This document shows, piece after piece, positions 52,047 through 61,257 of a stretch of DNA of 64,000 nucleotides. The stretch covers positions 1 through 64,000 of the forward strand of contig JBOGUF010000216.1 of assembly GCA_050696075.1 (NCBI GenBank), in the 5' to 3' direction. Made by a program: the position numbers and the translations under genes. How positions within the stretch are numbered: position 1 is the first letter of the stretch; each line of letters starts with the position of its first letter. This stretch comes from JBOGUF01 sp050696075 (GTDB lineage Bacteria; Chloroflexota; Chloroflexia; Thermomicrobiales; UBA6265). The notes beneath the pieces were generated by a model, which saw nothing but the letters and a program-made list of their open reading frames with translations, was not told the DNA's origin and ran no database searches.

Positions 52047-53021
52047 ATGATGGAGGCGATGCCGGCGAGGAAGCGTGTCCGCCCGAAGGTGACCGTCGTC
52101 GGCGCGGGCATGGTCGGTGGGACAGTTGCCCACATGCTCGCGCTCCGCGACTACGCGGATGTGATGCTGGTCGACATCGTCGAGGGATTGCCTCAAGGCA
52201 AGGCGCTGGACTTGATGCAGGTCGGCCCCTTGTTGGGATTCGACACGCAACTGACCGGCTCCAATGTCTATGACGAAACCGCTGGTTCGGACGTCGTCGT
52301 CATCACCTCGGGCATCGCGCGGAAGCCGGGCATGAGCCGTGACGATCTGTTACGGACCAATATGGGCATCGTCAAGTCGGTGACGGAACAGATCGTGCCC
52401 GACTCGCCAAACGCCGTCATCATCGTCGTTTCCAACCCTCTCGATGCGATGTGCCACGTCGCCTTCGAGGCCGCGGGTTTTCCGCGAGAGCGCGTCATCG
52501 GCCAGGCCGGCGTGCTCGACTCGGCCCGGTTTCGCGCGTTCATTGCGATGGAGCTGGACGTCTCGGTCGAAGACGTGACGGCGTTCGTCCTCGGCGGCCA
52601 CGGCGACACGATGGTGCCCCTCTCGCGCTACTCTACCGTCGCCGGCATCCCGATCACCGAGTTGCTCCCGTCCGGCCGCGTCAAGGCGATCGAGGAACGC
52701 ACCGCCAACGGTGGGGCGGAGATTGTCGGTCTGCTCAAGTCCGGCAGCGCCTACTACGCGCCGGGCGCCTCCGTTACGGAGATGGTCGACGCGATCCTGC
52801 TCGATAAGCGACGCATCCTGCCGTGTAGCGTCTATCTGCAAGGCGAATACGGGGTGAACGACCTCTTCGTCGGTGTCCCGATCAAGCTCGCCGCCGGTGG
52901 CATGCGGGACATTATCGAGATTGAATTGAGCAGCGCCGAACAGGCCGCATTTGAGAAGTCGGCCGGGGCGGTCAAGGAACTGGTCGACGCCATGGCGGCG
53001 CTCAAGGCGAGCGACGCCTGA
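52047..53021 (+). CDS. mdh: Malate dehydrogenase (LDH-like type)
   Basis: Mdh interconverts malate and oxaloacetate with NAD(H). The 324-residue protein has the Rossmann motif VVGAGMVGGTVA, the specificity loop ARKPGMSRDDLL with the Arg that selects dicarboxylic substrates rather than lactate, and the catalytic His in LGGHGDTMVPL. NAD specificity is suggested by Asp of LVDIVEG. The first few residues (MMEAMPARKRVR) precede the conserved start. Confidence 0.95.
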   Translation: MMEAMPARKRVRPKVTVVGAGMVGGTVAHMLALRDYADVMLVDIVEGLPQGKALDLMQVGPLLGFDTQLTGSNVYDETAGSDVVVITSGIARKPGMSRDDLLRTNMGIVKSVTEQIVPDSPNAVIIVVSNPLDAMCHVAFEAAGFPRERVIGQAGVLDSARFRAFIAMELDVSVEDVTAFVLGGHGDTMVPLSRYSTVAGIPITELLPSGRVKAIEERTANGGAEIVGLLKSGSAYYAPGASVTEMVDAILLDKRRILPCSVYLQGEYGVNDLFVGVPIKLAAGGMRDIIEIELSSAEQAAFEKSAGAVKELVDAMAALKASDA

Positions 53022-53053
53022 GCGAACCCTGGCCGGCGCCGTGGGAGTCGTCT

Positions 53054-54352
53054 ATGCCCGAGCCGCAAACACCGTTGTCCGAGCGGCCATGGGAAGACGT
53101 CGAGCAGATGGTCGGCGTAGACGATGCCCGTGAGCGAATTCTCGCCGCGTTTTGCCCATTACCCGCCGTCTCTGTCTCGATTCTCGATGCGCTCGACCTG
53201 ACGCTGGCCGAAGACGTGGTCGCCGACCGCGATATCCCGCCGTTTCGTAACTCGGCGATGGACGGCTATGCGGTGCGGGCGGCTGATACGAGGGCCGCGG
53301 CGGCCGACGCACCTGTCTCGCTTCGCATCGTCGCGCATCTGGCGGCGGGCTATCCCGCGAATGTCGAGGTGACGGCGGGAACCGCGGCGCGGATTATGAC
53401 CGGCGCCCCGGTGCCGAAGGGCGCCGATGCGGTCGTTCGCTTCGAAGAGACAGACGAGCCGACCTACGGCACTCGTTCCGATGGCGATCGCCGCGCCGCG
53501 GTCAGGGTGACGCGACCAGCCAAAGCGTGGGACAACGTTCGCGAAGCGGGGGAGGATATTCGCGCCGGAGCGCCCACACTGCGCGCGGGCGCTCGTGTCA
53601 GGCCAGCGGAGATCGGCGTCTTAGCGTCACTCAACCGAGCGACCGTCCCCGTGCACCGGCGGCCCGTCGTCGCGATCCTTTCCACGGGTGACGAGGTAAT
53701 CGATCTCGGCCCAGAACTGCAACCGGGGCAGATCAGAAACAGCAACAGCTACCTGTTAGCGGCGATGGTCCGCCGGCTCGGCGCGGAACCCCGTATGCTT
53801 GGCATCGCGCGAGACGCGATAGACGACCTGACTGACCGCTTGCGCTTCGCCCAGCAGGCCGACTTCGTTGTCACATCCGGGGGCGTTTCGCTCGGCGACT
53901 ACGATATGGTCAAAGACGTGCTGCGCGCCCGGGGAGAAATCGCTATCTGGCAGGTTCGGATGAAGCCGGGCAAGCCACTTGCGTTTGGCTGGCTTAGTGG
54001 CGTGCCCTTGCTGGGCTTGCCCGGCAACCCGGTAGCGGCGGCGGTCAGTTTCGAACAGTTCGGCCGACCGGCGATCTTGAAGATGATGGGATATCAGAAC
54101 TTGGATCTGCCGACAATCGAGGCAACGCTGACCGAACCGGTCGACAATCGCGGACACCGGCGCCACTACGTGCGGGCATGGGTGGAGCGGACCGCGGAGG
54201 GATATTCAGTGCGGCCTGCAGGCGATCAAGGAGCTGGGGTCTTGACCTCGCTGGCGCGGGCGAACGGGCTTCTGGTCGTTCCGGAAGCGATCGAGTCGGC
54301 CACACCTGGCATGCAACTACCCGTCCAGATGATTGACTGGCGAGTTGACTGA
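53054..54352 (+). CDS. moeA: Molybdopterin molybdenumtransferase MoeA
   Basis: MoeA inserts molybdate into adenylylated molybdopterin. The 432-residue protein has PPFRNSAMDGYAVRA, GTAARIMTGAPVPKGADAVV, the molybdopterin-binding STGDEVIDLG and TSGGVSLGDYD loop, and KPGKPLAFG...GLPGNPVAA. It follows mdh by 32 bases. No molybdoenzyme lies nearby. Confidence 0.96.
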   Translation: MPEPQTPLSERPWEDVEQMVGVDDARERILAAFCPLPAVSVSILDALDLTLAEDVVADRDIPPFRNSAMDGYAVRAADTRAAAADAPVSLRIVAHLAAGYPANVEVTAGTAARIMTGAPVPKGADAVVRFEETDEPTYGTRSDGDRRAAVRVTRPAKAWDNVREAGEDIRAGAPTLRAGARVRPAEIGVLASLNRATVPVHRRPVVAILSTGDEVIDLGPELQPGQIRNSNSYLLAAMVRRLGAEPRMLGIARDAIDDLTDRLRFAQQADFVVTSGGVSLGDYDMVKDVLRARGEIAIWQVRMKPGKPLAFGWLSGVPLLGLPGNPVAAAVSFEQFGRPAILKMMGYQNLDLPTIEATLTEPVDNRGHRRHYVRAWVERTAEGYSVRPAGDQGAGVLTSLARANGLLVVPEAIESATPGMQLPVQMIDWRVD

Positions 54353-54365
54353 GTCCGAAGGAGTG

Positions 54366-55313
54366 ATGATGCCGTCCTTGCGCGGAACGCCAATGAGGGG
54401 TCTGGGAGCGATCGGGACTGTTCGCAGTTTTGCGAATGTCCTACGTGAGCTCAGCTTCGATGAGATCCGGGACGAGGCGTTACGGACTCCCCGCCTCTTG
54501 ATTCTTACTCCCGATGAGCAATCCGCGGCGGACCTCGTACGCGGTTTGACCGGCACGGAGTTTCCGACCGGCGTCGTCTTTCATCCCATAAGTGAGCACA
54601 TTGCCGATCCTGATTCCTACGACGCGATAGTGATCGATGATCCATCAGGCCAGGGCGCCGCCCGCCGGCTGCGCGAACGTTTGGGCGGCGGCGGCCGCAC
54701 GGCGATTGTCGAACTTGCATCGGGCAATAGCGATTCGGCGGAGCAGCTTGCTCGGACTCGAGAAGCGATCATCTCGCGCAATCTTGACCGGGCGCCGGCG
54801 ATCGCGCGTGCCTACCCGGCCTTCCGCGACGCGGCGGTAAAGAAGCTGATCGACGAAGCCGCGATTGCCAATGCTCAGTTTGCGCTGGTCTCGAACATCC
54901 CGGCCGTGATTCCAATTGTCGGCTCGCTGGCCGCGGCCGGTGCGGACTTCCTGATCCTGACGAAGAACCAGCTCATGCTGATCTACAAGGTTGCGGCGAC
55001 GCATGACCGAGATCTCAGCGATCAGATGGCGATCATGCGGGAAATGGTGCCGGTGGTCGGAGCGGGTCTGCTCTGGCGCACGGTGGCGCGGGAAACGGCC
55101 TCTTTCTTCCCGTTCCTGGCCGGTACGGTGCCGAAGGTGGTCATTGCCTTCACCGGCACGGTTGCGGCCGGCCGCGGGATGGATTTCTATTACCGCCAGG
55201 GTCGAAAACCGAGCCGGGAGCAGATGCGGAAGTACTACGTGCAAGCCGTAGAGTCCGCGCGCAGCCTCCCCATTCTCCGCGCCGGTAAGAACGGGCGCGA
55301 TCCGGAAGCTTAA
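54366..55313 (+). CDS. DUF697-like membrane protein
   Basis: About 315 residues from ATG 54366 (AAGGAGTG upstream). The N-terminal 170 residues form an alpha-beta domain without motifs I recognise. The C-terminal half (ALVSNIPAVIPIVGSLAAAGADFLILTKNQLMLIYKVAA) contains hydrophobic helices typical of DUF697/YcjF-like proteins, which link to GTPases; no GTPase is next to it. It begins 14 bases after moeA and ends convergently with glpK, overlapping by 4 bases. Confidence 0.72.
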   Translation: MMPSLRGTPMRGLGAIGTVRSFANVLRELSFDEIRDEALRTPRLLILTPDEQSAADLVRGLTGTEFPTGVVFHPISEHIADPDSYDAIVIDDPSGQGAARRLRERLGGGGRTAIVELASGNSDSAEQLARTREAIISRNLDRAPAIARAYPAFRDAAVKKLIDEAAIANAQFALVSNIPAVIPIVGSLAAAGADFLILTKNQLMLIYKVAATHDRDLSDQMAIMREMVPVVGAGLLWRTVARETASFFPFLAGTVPKVVIAFTGTVAAGRGMDFYYRQGRKPSREQMRKYYVQAVESARSLPILRAGKNGRDPEA

Positions 55314-56806
55314 TCCCGACGCGCCCACGAGCGGCTTCGTGCGACGGCCTCCCGCCAGCGGTCGTAACGATCACTTCGTTCACGTTCGTTAAGGTGAGGG
55401 TCGAAACGGCGATCTTCGATCCAATGACCGCGAATGTCCTCGGTTGAATTCCAGACGCCAGTGGCCAGGCCGGCGAGGTAGGCCGCGCCCAGCGCGGTCG
55501 TTTCAGTTGTCCGCGGTCGGACGACCGGCACGCCCAGGACGTCGGCCTGGATCTGCATCAGCAGATCGTTCGCCGCCGCGCCGCCATCCACCCGCAACTC
55601 GGTGAGCTCGACGCCGGAGTCTGCCCGCATCGCGTCGACGACGTCGCGGGTTTGGAACGCGATCGCCTCCAGCGTGGCGCGGGCGATGTGCGCCGCTGTC
55701 GTGCCGCGGGTGATGCCGACGATGGCGCCGCGGGCATCCTGGTCCCAATGGGGCGCGCCGAGACCGCTCAAGGCGGGGACGAAGACGACGTCACCGCTAT
55801 CATCGACTGCATTGGCTAGGGCTTCGGCGTCGGCGACGTGCTCGATGATACCGAGTCCGTCCCGCAGCCACTGGACCGCCGCGCCGGTGACAAATATGGC
55901 GCCTTCGAGAGCGTAGGAAACCGCGCCGTCCAAGCCCCAGGCGATTGTGGTCAGGAGGCGGTGCCGGGACGGAACGGGCGTAGCGCCAGTTTGCAGGAGC
56001 AAGAAGGAACCGGTGCCGTAGGTGTTCTTCGCTTCGCCGGCATCGAAACAGGCTTGGCCGAAGAGCGCGGCCTGTTGATCACCGGCTACTCCGGCTACCG
56101 GCAGCGTCGCGCCGAATAGGCCGGCGTCGGCTTCGAAGTGGACGACGCTATTCGGGACCACGGCGGGTAGCAGGCTTCGGGGAATGTTGAGGTCCGACAG
56201 CAGCTCGTTCGACCAGTTGAGCGTGCGTAGATCAAACAGCATCGTGCGCGAGGCGTTGGCATAATCGGTGACGTGGCGTTGCCCGCCCGAGAGGTTCCAC
56301 ATCAGCCACGAGTCGACCGTGCCGAAGCGAAGCTCGCCCGCGTCGGCCCGCTGTCGCAGCGCGTCGTCATGGTCCAGTAACCAGGCAATCTTAGTCGCGG
56401 AGAAGTACGCGTCGGGCACCAATCCTGTGATGCGCTGATAGATCTCGGCCATGCCGCGGCCCACGATCTGATCGACGAGGGCAGCGGATTGACGGCTTTG
56501 CCAGACAATCGCCGGAGCGACTGGCTCGCCGGACTCTGCATCCCAAAGGAGCGTCGTCTCGCGCTGGTTGGCGATTCCGATGGCGGCGAGCCGTCGTGAG
56601 CTATCGCCGAGTTGCTGAATGGCCTCGACGGCGACACGACGGGTCACGTCCCAGATCTCGCGACCGTCCTGGTTGACCCAGCCCGGGTGGGGATAGTGTT
56701 GGGTAATGGGTGCTTGGGCGACGCCGATTACGCGGCCATGCTGATCGAAGACGATCGCTCGGCTGGACGTTGTGCCTTGGTCGATGGACAACACCAGACG
56801 ATCCAC
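55310..56806 (-). CDS. glpK: Glycerol kinase
   Basis: GlpK phosphorylates glycerol to glycerol 3-phosphate. The 498-residue protein starts with GTG at 56806 (AAGGAG upstream) and has LSIDQGTTSSRAIVFD, the PGWVNQDGREIWD loop, GVAGDQQAALFGQACF and the C-terminal RVDGGAAANDLLMQ. Length is standard. glpF and glpD are absent here. It lies 65 bases after an NtrC-type regulator gene, which may control it. Confidence 0.96.
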   Translation of the reverse strand: MDRLVLSIDQGTTSSRAIVFDQHGRVIGVAQAPITQHYPHPGWVNQDGREIWDVTRRVAVEAIQQLGDSSRRLAAIGIANQRETTLLWDAESGEPVAPAIVWQSRQSAALVDQIVGRGMAEIYQRITGLVPDAYFSATKIAWLLDHDDALRQRADAGELRFGTVDSWLMWNLSGGQRHVTDYANASRTMLFDLRTLNWSNELLSDLNIPRSLLPAVVPNSVVHFEADAGLFGATLPVAGVAGDQQAALFGQACFDAGEAKNTYGTGSFLLLQTGATPVPSRHRLLTTIAWGLDGAVSYALEGAIFVTGAAVQWLRDGLGIIEHVADAEALANAVDDSGDVVFVPALSGLGAPHWDQDARGAIVGITRGTTAAHIARATLEAIAFQTRDVVDAMRADSGVELTELRVDGGAAANDLLMQIQADVLGVPVVRPRTTETTALGAAYLAGLATGVWNSTEDIRGHWIEDRRFDPHLNERERSDRYDRWREAVARSRSWARRD

Positions 56807-56871
56807 GATGAACTCCTTAACGCGTGGCTCGCGCGTTCCTCGCTTGCAGCGTCTGCCATATGAAGGTCAGG

Positions 56872-58242
56872 TCACAGTCCGAACGCGGCCAAGCGCTTGC
56901 GCAACTCATTGACGGTGAAGCCGAGGAGCGAAGCGGCGGCAACGCGGTCGCCATCGGTCTGCGAGATCGCTTCCGACAGCGCCAAGCGTTCGACGTCGTG
57001 GAGGAGATCTTCGAGCTTGGTGCCCCGGCGAATACGCTGAGCAACGTCGACGAAGCGGCGATTGTCGGTCCCGGAGAAGGAGATGTGGTCCTCGGTGATG
57101 ACGCCGCCTCCGGACAGCACCGCCGCGCGCTCCATGATGTTTTCGAGCTCCCGCACATTGCCCGGCCACTCGTAGTCGGTCAGCATGTGCATCGCGCCCT
57201 GACTCAGCTTGGCCGGACCCGAACCGGGCAAATAGCGGTGCTTGTGCAGGAAGTGCTCGACGAGGAGCGGGATGTCGTCGCGGCGCTCGCGCAGTGGCGG
57301 CAGATGGATCGAGATGACGTTGAGCCGGTAGTAGAGGTCTTCGCGGAATCTCCCTTCCTCGGTCTCTTGGGTCAACACTTTGTTGGTTGCGGCGATCACT
57401 CGGACGTCGACCTTGACCGAGACCGAGCCGCCAACTCGTTCGAACTCCCGCTCTTGCAGGACGCGTAGAAGTTTTTTCTGAGTGGAGAGGGTCATCTCGC
57501 CCACTTCGTCGAGGAAGATGGTCCCCTTGTTGGCCATCTCGAACCGGCCTTTGCGCTGCGCCAGCGCTCCGGTGAAGGACCCTTTTTCGTGGCCGAAGAG
57601 TTCGCTTTCGAGCAGGGTTTCGGGAAGGGCGGCGCAGTTGACTTTGATCAGCGGGCCGCGGGCGTAGCTCGACCTGTTGTGGAGGATGGACGCGACCAGT
57701 TCTTTGCCGGTGCCGGTTTCGCCGCTGACCAGTACCGTCGCATCTGATCCCGCGACGCGCCCGATGGTCTTGTAGACCTCTTGCATGACCTGACTGTTGC
57801 CGACCATTACTTCGCTCGGGTCGCGCTCGCCTAGGCGGCTCGAGAGTTCGAGCACTTGGTCGCTCAGGGTTTGGCGATCGAAGAATCGTTGGACGGTGAG
57901 GAGCACGTCTTCGAGGTCGAACGGTTTGGTGATGTAGTCGTAGGCGCCGTGCTGCATCGCCTCGATAGCGACGTTCGGCGTGCCGAAAGCGGTCATGATG
58001 ATGATCGGCAATTGTTCGCCGCGCCCGGAACGGGCCGCGCGTAAGACCTCCAGTCCGGTTTGTTCGGGCATCCGGACGTCCATGATGACGAGGTCCGGGC
58101 GTTGCTCGGCGCCATTTTGCAAGGCAGAGAGAACCTGCGGGCCGTTTTCCGCCTCGTCGATGTCGTACCCTTCGTCCTGGAGCAGATCGCGCAAGACGCC
58201 GCGAATCGACGCATCGTCGTCGGCGATGAGGATTCGCTGCAT
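56872..58242 (-). CDS. NtrC-family sigma-54-dependent response regulator
   Basis: The protein (456 residues from ATG 58242) has a receiver domain (Asp8-10, phosphorylation site Asp55, Thr84, Lys106), a sigma-54-activating AAA+ domain (Walker A GETGTGKE at 174-181, loop 1 GSFTGA at 221-226, Walker B TIFLDEV) and a C-terminal Fis-type helix-turn-helix (VAAASLLGFTVNELRKRL). GSFTGA replaces the common GAFTGA but retains the FTGA contact. No histidine kinase is adjacent, so it is orphan in this window. It implies rpoN elsewhere in the genome. Open frame upstream of the start is not supported. Confidence 0.93.
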   Translation of the reverse strand: MQRILIADDDASIRGVLRDLLQDEGYDIDEAENGPQVLSALQNGAEQRPDLVIMDVRMPEQTGLEVLRAARSGRGEQLPIIIMTAFGTPNVAIEAMQHGAYDYITKPFDLEDVLLTVQRFFDRQTLSDQVLELSSRLGERDPSEVMVGNSQVMQEVYKTIGRVAGSDATVLVSGETGTGKELVASILHNRSSYARGPLIKVNCAALPETLLESELFGHEKGSFTGALAQRKGRFEMANKGTIFLDEVGEMTLSTQKKLLRVLQEREFERVGGSVSVKVDVRVIAATNKVLTQETEEGRFREDLYYRLNVISIHLPPLRERRDDIPLLVEHFLHKHRYLPGSGPAKLSQGAMHMLTDYEWPGNVRELENIMERAAVLSGGGVITEDHISFSGTDNRRFVDVAQRIRRGTKLEDLLHDVERLALSEAISQTDGDRVAAASLLGFTVNELRKRLAAFGL

Positions 58243-58396
58243 AGAACCAGACGTCCTTTCGGGCAAACGGGTGCGGGAATACCGCGAATTCAGGCGTGAT
58301 TTCGCCTCGTGATAGCAGGTAGAGTATACACAGGGGCTTGATTCGAGTACGTCTTCAATCGACTGGATTCGGCATGGCGCGACCCACCGGCGGGAT

Positions 58397-60082
58397 GTGA
58401 GCATGGCATCTGAACGGATCGTTCTGATCGGATTCAGTGGCACCGGCAAAAGCACGGTGGCACGGCTCCTCGCGGATCGTCTTGGGTGGTCAATCGTCGA
58501 CACTGACGACGAGATTGTCCGGGAGGTCGGGCAGGACATTCCCGCAATCTTTGCGGATCTGGGGGAGCCGGCGTTTCGGGCAATCGAGCGACGGCATCTG
58601 CTTGCCGCGGTTGCACGCAAGCGCGTCGTGGTGGCCACGGGCGGTGGCGCGGTCGTCGATCCGGTCGTTTGGGATCACAACCTTCTCGGAGCGAACGATA
58701 CGCTGGTCGTTGCGCTCGACGCGGCGCCTGAAACGACGCTTGCGAGGTTGCGCGAGCAAGAGTCCCAGGACGGTGCGGCGGTCTCTCGCCCTTTGCTGCA
58801 AGGCGACGATCCTCAGGCTCGGATCGCTTCGTTGAAGGCACGACGCCAGCATGCTTACGATCGGGCCGACATTACGCTCATCGTCGATAGCGTTCCGTCG
58901 GCGCGGGTCGCTGAAGAGATCGAGTGTTTGCTTAGATCGGAGAGCAACCTGGAGCCGCCTCTGACGCTCGACGCCCCTGGCGGAAGCTCAAAGATCTATA
59001 TAGCGCCCGGTTTATCGTCGGCGATTGGTGATCTCATACGTCGCCGCTGGCCGACGACGAGGCGATGTTGGGTCGTTACCGACGCGAATGTCAGCATGTT
59101 TCATCTTGAACCACTCGCGGATAAGTTGCGAGAAGTTGGACTAAGGGTGGAGAGCCGTGCGGTGCCGCCGGGTGAGCACAGCAAAAGCCTTACGGTAGTC
59201 GAATCGCTCTATGACTGGCTGCTCGATGCGGGCATCGAACGGTCGGACGTAGTGATCGCTCTGGGCGGCGGCGTTATCGGGGATTTGGCAGGATTCGTTG
59301 CCGCCACCTGTTTGCGCGGGGTTGGTCTCGTGCAGATGCCGACCAGTCTGTTGGCGATGGTCGACAGCAGCGTCGGCGGCAAGACCGGAGTCAATCATCG
59401 GGCCGGCAAGAACCTCATCGGCGCCTTCTATCAGCCGCCGCTCGTCGTGGTCGATCCCGCGCTGCTCGGTACGCTGCCCAAGCGGGAGCTGGACTCGGGC
59501 TGGGCAGAAGTGCTGAAGCACGGCGTCATTCAGCCATCGACGCCCCAAGGTGAGTGCGGCGATCTTCTCAGTTTCTACGAGCGCAACGCCGAGCGCCTTA
59601 TCCACCTCGGCGAACCGGCCCTGACCTACGCGATCCGCCGGAACGTCGCCCTCAAGGCCGCCGTGGTCGAGGCCGATGAACGCGAGTCAGGCATCCGTGC
59701 CTATCTCAATTTCGGCCATACCCTGGGACACGCGATCGAGGCGGCCGAGTACCGCTATTTGCATGGCGAGGCGATTGCCGCCGGCATGCGTGCCGCCTTC
59801 CGCATCGGGCAGGAGTTGGGCACGGTGAATTCGGCGGCTGCCGACCGCATTGAAGCACTCATCGCGCGGTATGGTCTGCCGACCGAGGTCGAAGTCGATG
59901 AGGAGCGGGTCCTGAGCTTGGTCGGCAGTGACAAGAAACGGGCGGCGGGGAATATCCGTTGGGTGCTGCCGCTCGACGAGGGAGGTGTCACGATACGCGA
60001 CAATGTTCCAGACGCGATCGTGCGCGCTGCCCTGGCGGTGGTCGCGCGGCGTAAGCCGGCCGTCAACGCTTTGCCAAGTTAG
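58397..60082 (+). CDS. aroKB: Fused shikimate kinase / 3-dehydroquinate synthase
   Basis: A 561-residue bifunctional enzyme for two non-consecutive steps of the shikimate pathway. Residues 1-175 are shikimate kinase (Walker A GFSGTGKS at 12-19, DTDDEI for shikimate binding, ATGGGAVV). Residues from about 195 are 3-dehydroquinate synthase with LGGGVIGDLAGFVAAT, SSVGGKTGVNH, the metal-binding His of LKHGVI and FGHTLGHAIE. All catalytic motifs are present in both halves. Start GTG 58397 or ATG 58403. Such fusions occur in a few lineages; separate genes are the rule. A terminator follows. Confidence 0.93.
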   Translation: MSMASERIVLIGFSGTGKSTVARLLADRLGWSIVDTDDEIVREVGQDIPAIFADLGEPAFRAIERRHLLAAVARKRVVVATGGGAVVDPVVWDHNLLGANDTLVVALDAAPETTLARLREQESQDGAAVSRPLLQGDDPQARIASLKARRQHAYDRADITLIVDSVPSARVAEEIECLLRSESNLEPPLTLDAPGGSSKIYIAPGLSSAIGDLIRRRWPTTRRCWVVTDANVSMFHLEPLADKLREVGLRVESRAVPPGEHSKSLTVVESLYDWLLDAGIERSDVVIALGGGVIGDLAGFVAATCLRGVGLVQMPTSLLAMVDSSVGGKTGVNHRAGKNLIGAFYQPPLVVVDPALLGTLPKRELDSGWAEVLKHGVIQPSTPQGECGDLLSFYERNAERLIHLGEPALTYAIRRNVALKAAVVEADERESGIRAYLNFGHTLGHAIEAAEYRYLHGEAIAAGMRAAFRIGQELGTVNSAAADRIEALIARYGLPTEVEVDEERVLSLVGSDKKRAAGNIRWVLPLDEGGVTIRDNVPDAIVRAALAVVARRKPAVNALPS

Positions 60083-60121
60083 CGCACCGGACGACTCGCG
60101 TGCTATCCTCACCATCGACCG

Positions 60122-60147
60122 CGCTGGCGTTCCGCCGGCGTCTTTTT
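60122..60147 (+). terminator. Terminator after aroKB
   Basis: CGCTGGCG-TTC-CGCCGGCG (8 bp, one G-U) followed by TCTTTTT, 39 bases past the aroKB stop. An extended -10-like TGCTATCCT lies just upstream near 60100, so the hairpin might alternatively attenuate a short leader for the next gene. Confidence 0.75.
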
Positions 60148-60179
60148 GATGAATCGAACAAGGAGCTGTCGGTCCGAGC

Positions 60180-61193
60180 ATGCCTGTGCCCGCCACGACA
60201 CACGGCGACCCGGATGTCGTTCTCAGCGCGTCCATCGCCTACGACTACATCATGTCTTTTCCGGGGTCGTTTAGCGACCACATTCTCCCGGAGAAAACCC
60301 ACGTTCTGTCGTTGAGCTTCCTGGTCGATTCCTTACGCAGACTGCGAGGGGGAGTCGCCGGCAATATTGCCTATAACCTGGCGCTGCTCGGCGTGAACTG
60401 CTCGCTCGTTGGAGCCGTCGGTTCGGACTTCGGGCCATACCGGTCGGCATTCAACGAACTCGGCATCGACATGACTTACGTCGCTGACGCGCCGGACGAG
60501 TTGACCGCGTCCGCGTTCATGATGTCCGATCTGCGGAGCAATCAGATCGCTGCCTTTTACCCCGGCGCCTCGATCCACGCCACGGCCATTTCGATCTCAG
60601 AGGTGGCTCGGCGCTCGCCGTATGGCCTGGTGGGCGCGGCCGCGCCGGAAACGATGCGCCGCCATGCGGCTGAGATCGCCGGCGCCGGCAGTCGGTTGAT
60701 TTACGATCCGTCGCAGCAAGTCGTGGCGCTTTCGGCCGACGATCTGATCGCCGGCATCGACGACGCGTGGGCGGTGATCGGCAACGACTACGAATACGCG
60801 ATGATCGAGCAGAAAACCAGTCTCTCGGTGGACCTTCTGACCGAGAAGGTCGATTTGTTTGTCATCACCTATGGCGAACAAGGTTCTGAGTTGCGGCAAG
60901 ATGGACGCCGGGTGCGGGTGCCGGCGGCGAAGGCAAAGCGAGTCGAAGACCCGACGGGTGCGGGCGATGCGTATCGCGCGGGGCTGATCAAAGGACTGTT
61001 GCTCGGTGCTGACCTCGACATCACCGGCCGCATCGCTGGCCTGGCGGCAAGCTACGCGGTCGAGCACAAAGGCACCCAGGAACACGCCTTCACGCCGGAG
61101 GAGTTCGTCACTCGCTTCGACTCGGCCTTTCCGGATTGTGCGGGCGCTGTAGCGGTCGACCAGTTGCGGTCGATCGCCGCCGGAGTATCGTAG
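60180..61193 (+). CDS. PfkB-family kinase, probable adenosine kinase
   Basis: The 337-residue protein belongs to the ribokinase/PfkB family: GGVAGNIAYNLALLG near 57-71 and the C-terminal signature DPTGAGDAYRAGL with the catalytic Asp. It lies 64 bases before ahcY and close to metK on the same strand. AhcY releases adenosine, so a kinase that removes it is the expected neighbour, and the sequence fits the PfkB-type adenosine kinases known in Actinobacteria. Substrate is inferred mostly from context. No ribosome site stands out. Confidence 0.8.
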   Translation: MPVPATTHGDPDVVLSASIAYDYIMSFPGSFSDHILPEKTHVLSLSFLVDSLRRLRGGVAGNIAYNLALLGVNCSLVGAVGSDFGPYRSAFNELGIDMTYVADAPDELTASAFMMSDLRSNQIAAFYPGASIHATAISISEVARRSPYGLVGAAAPETMRRHAAEIAGAGSRLIYDPSQQVVALSADDLIAGIDDAWAVIGNDYEYAMIEQKTSLSVDLLTEKVDLFVITYGEQGSELRQDGRRVRVPAAKAKRVEDPTGAGDAYRAGLIKGLLLGADLDITGRIAGLAASYAVEHKGTQEHAFTPEEFVTRFDSAFPDCAGAVAVDQLRSIAAGVS

Positions 61194-61257
61194 TTGTCAT
61201 GATCGTATGCCGCGGTCACGCGGACGGATAGCAGCGTAGCAGGGAGGAACGAACCAG

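Noticed and set aside
56807..56871. Sigma-54 promoter before glpK (TGGCAG with TGCA downstream)
   Set aside because: The GG and GC elements are 10 bases apart instead of 12, which is incompatible with sigma-54 binding.
60083..61257. SAM or SAH riboswitch before the kinase, ahcY or metK
   Set aside because: The leaders are short and lack the conserved junctions of these riboswitches; the only hairpin fits a terminator of aroKB.
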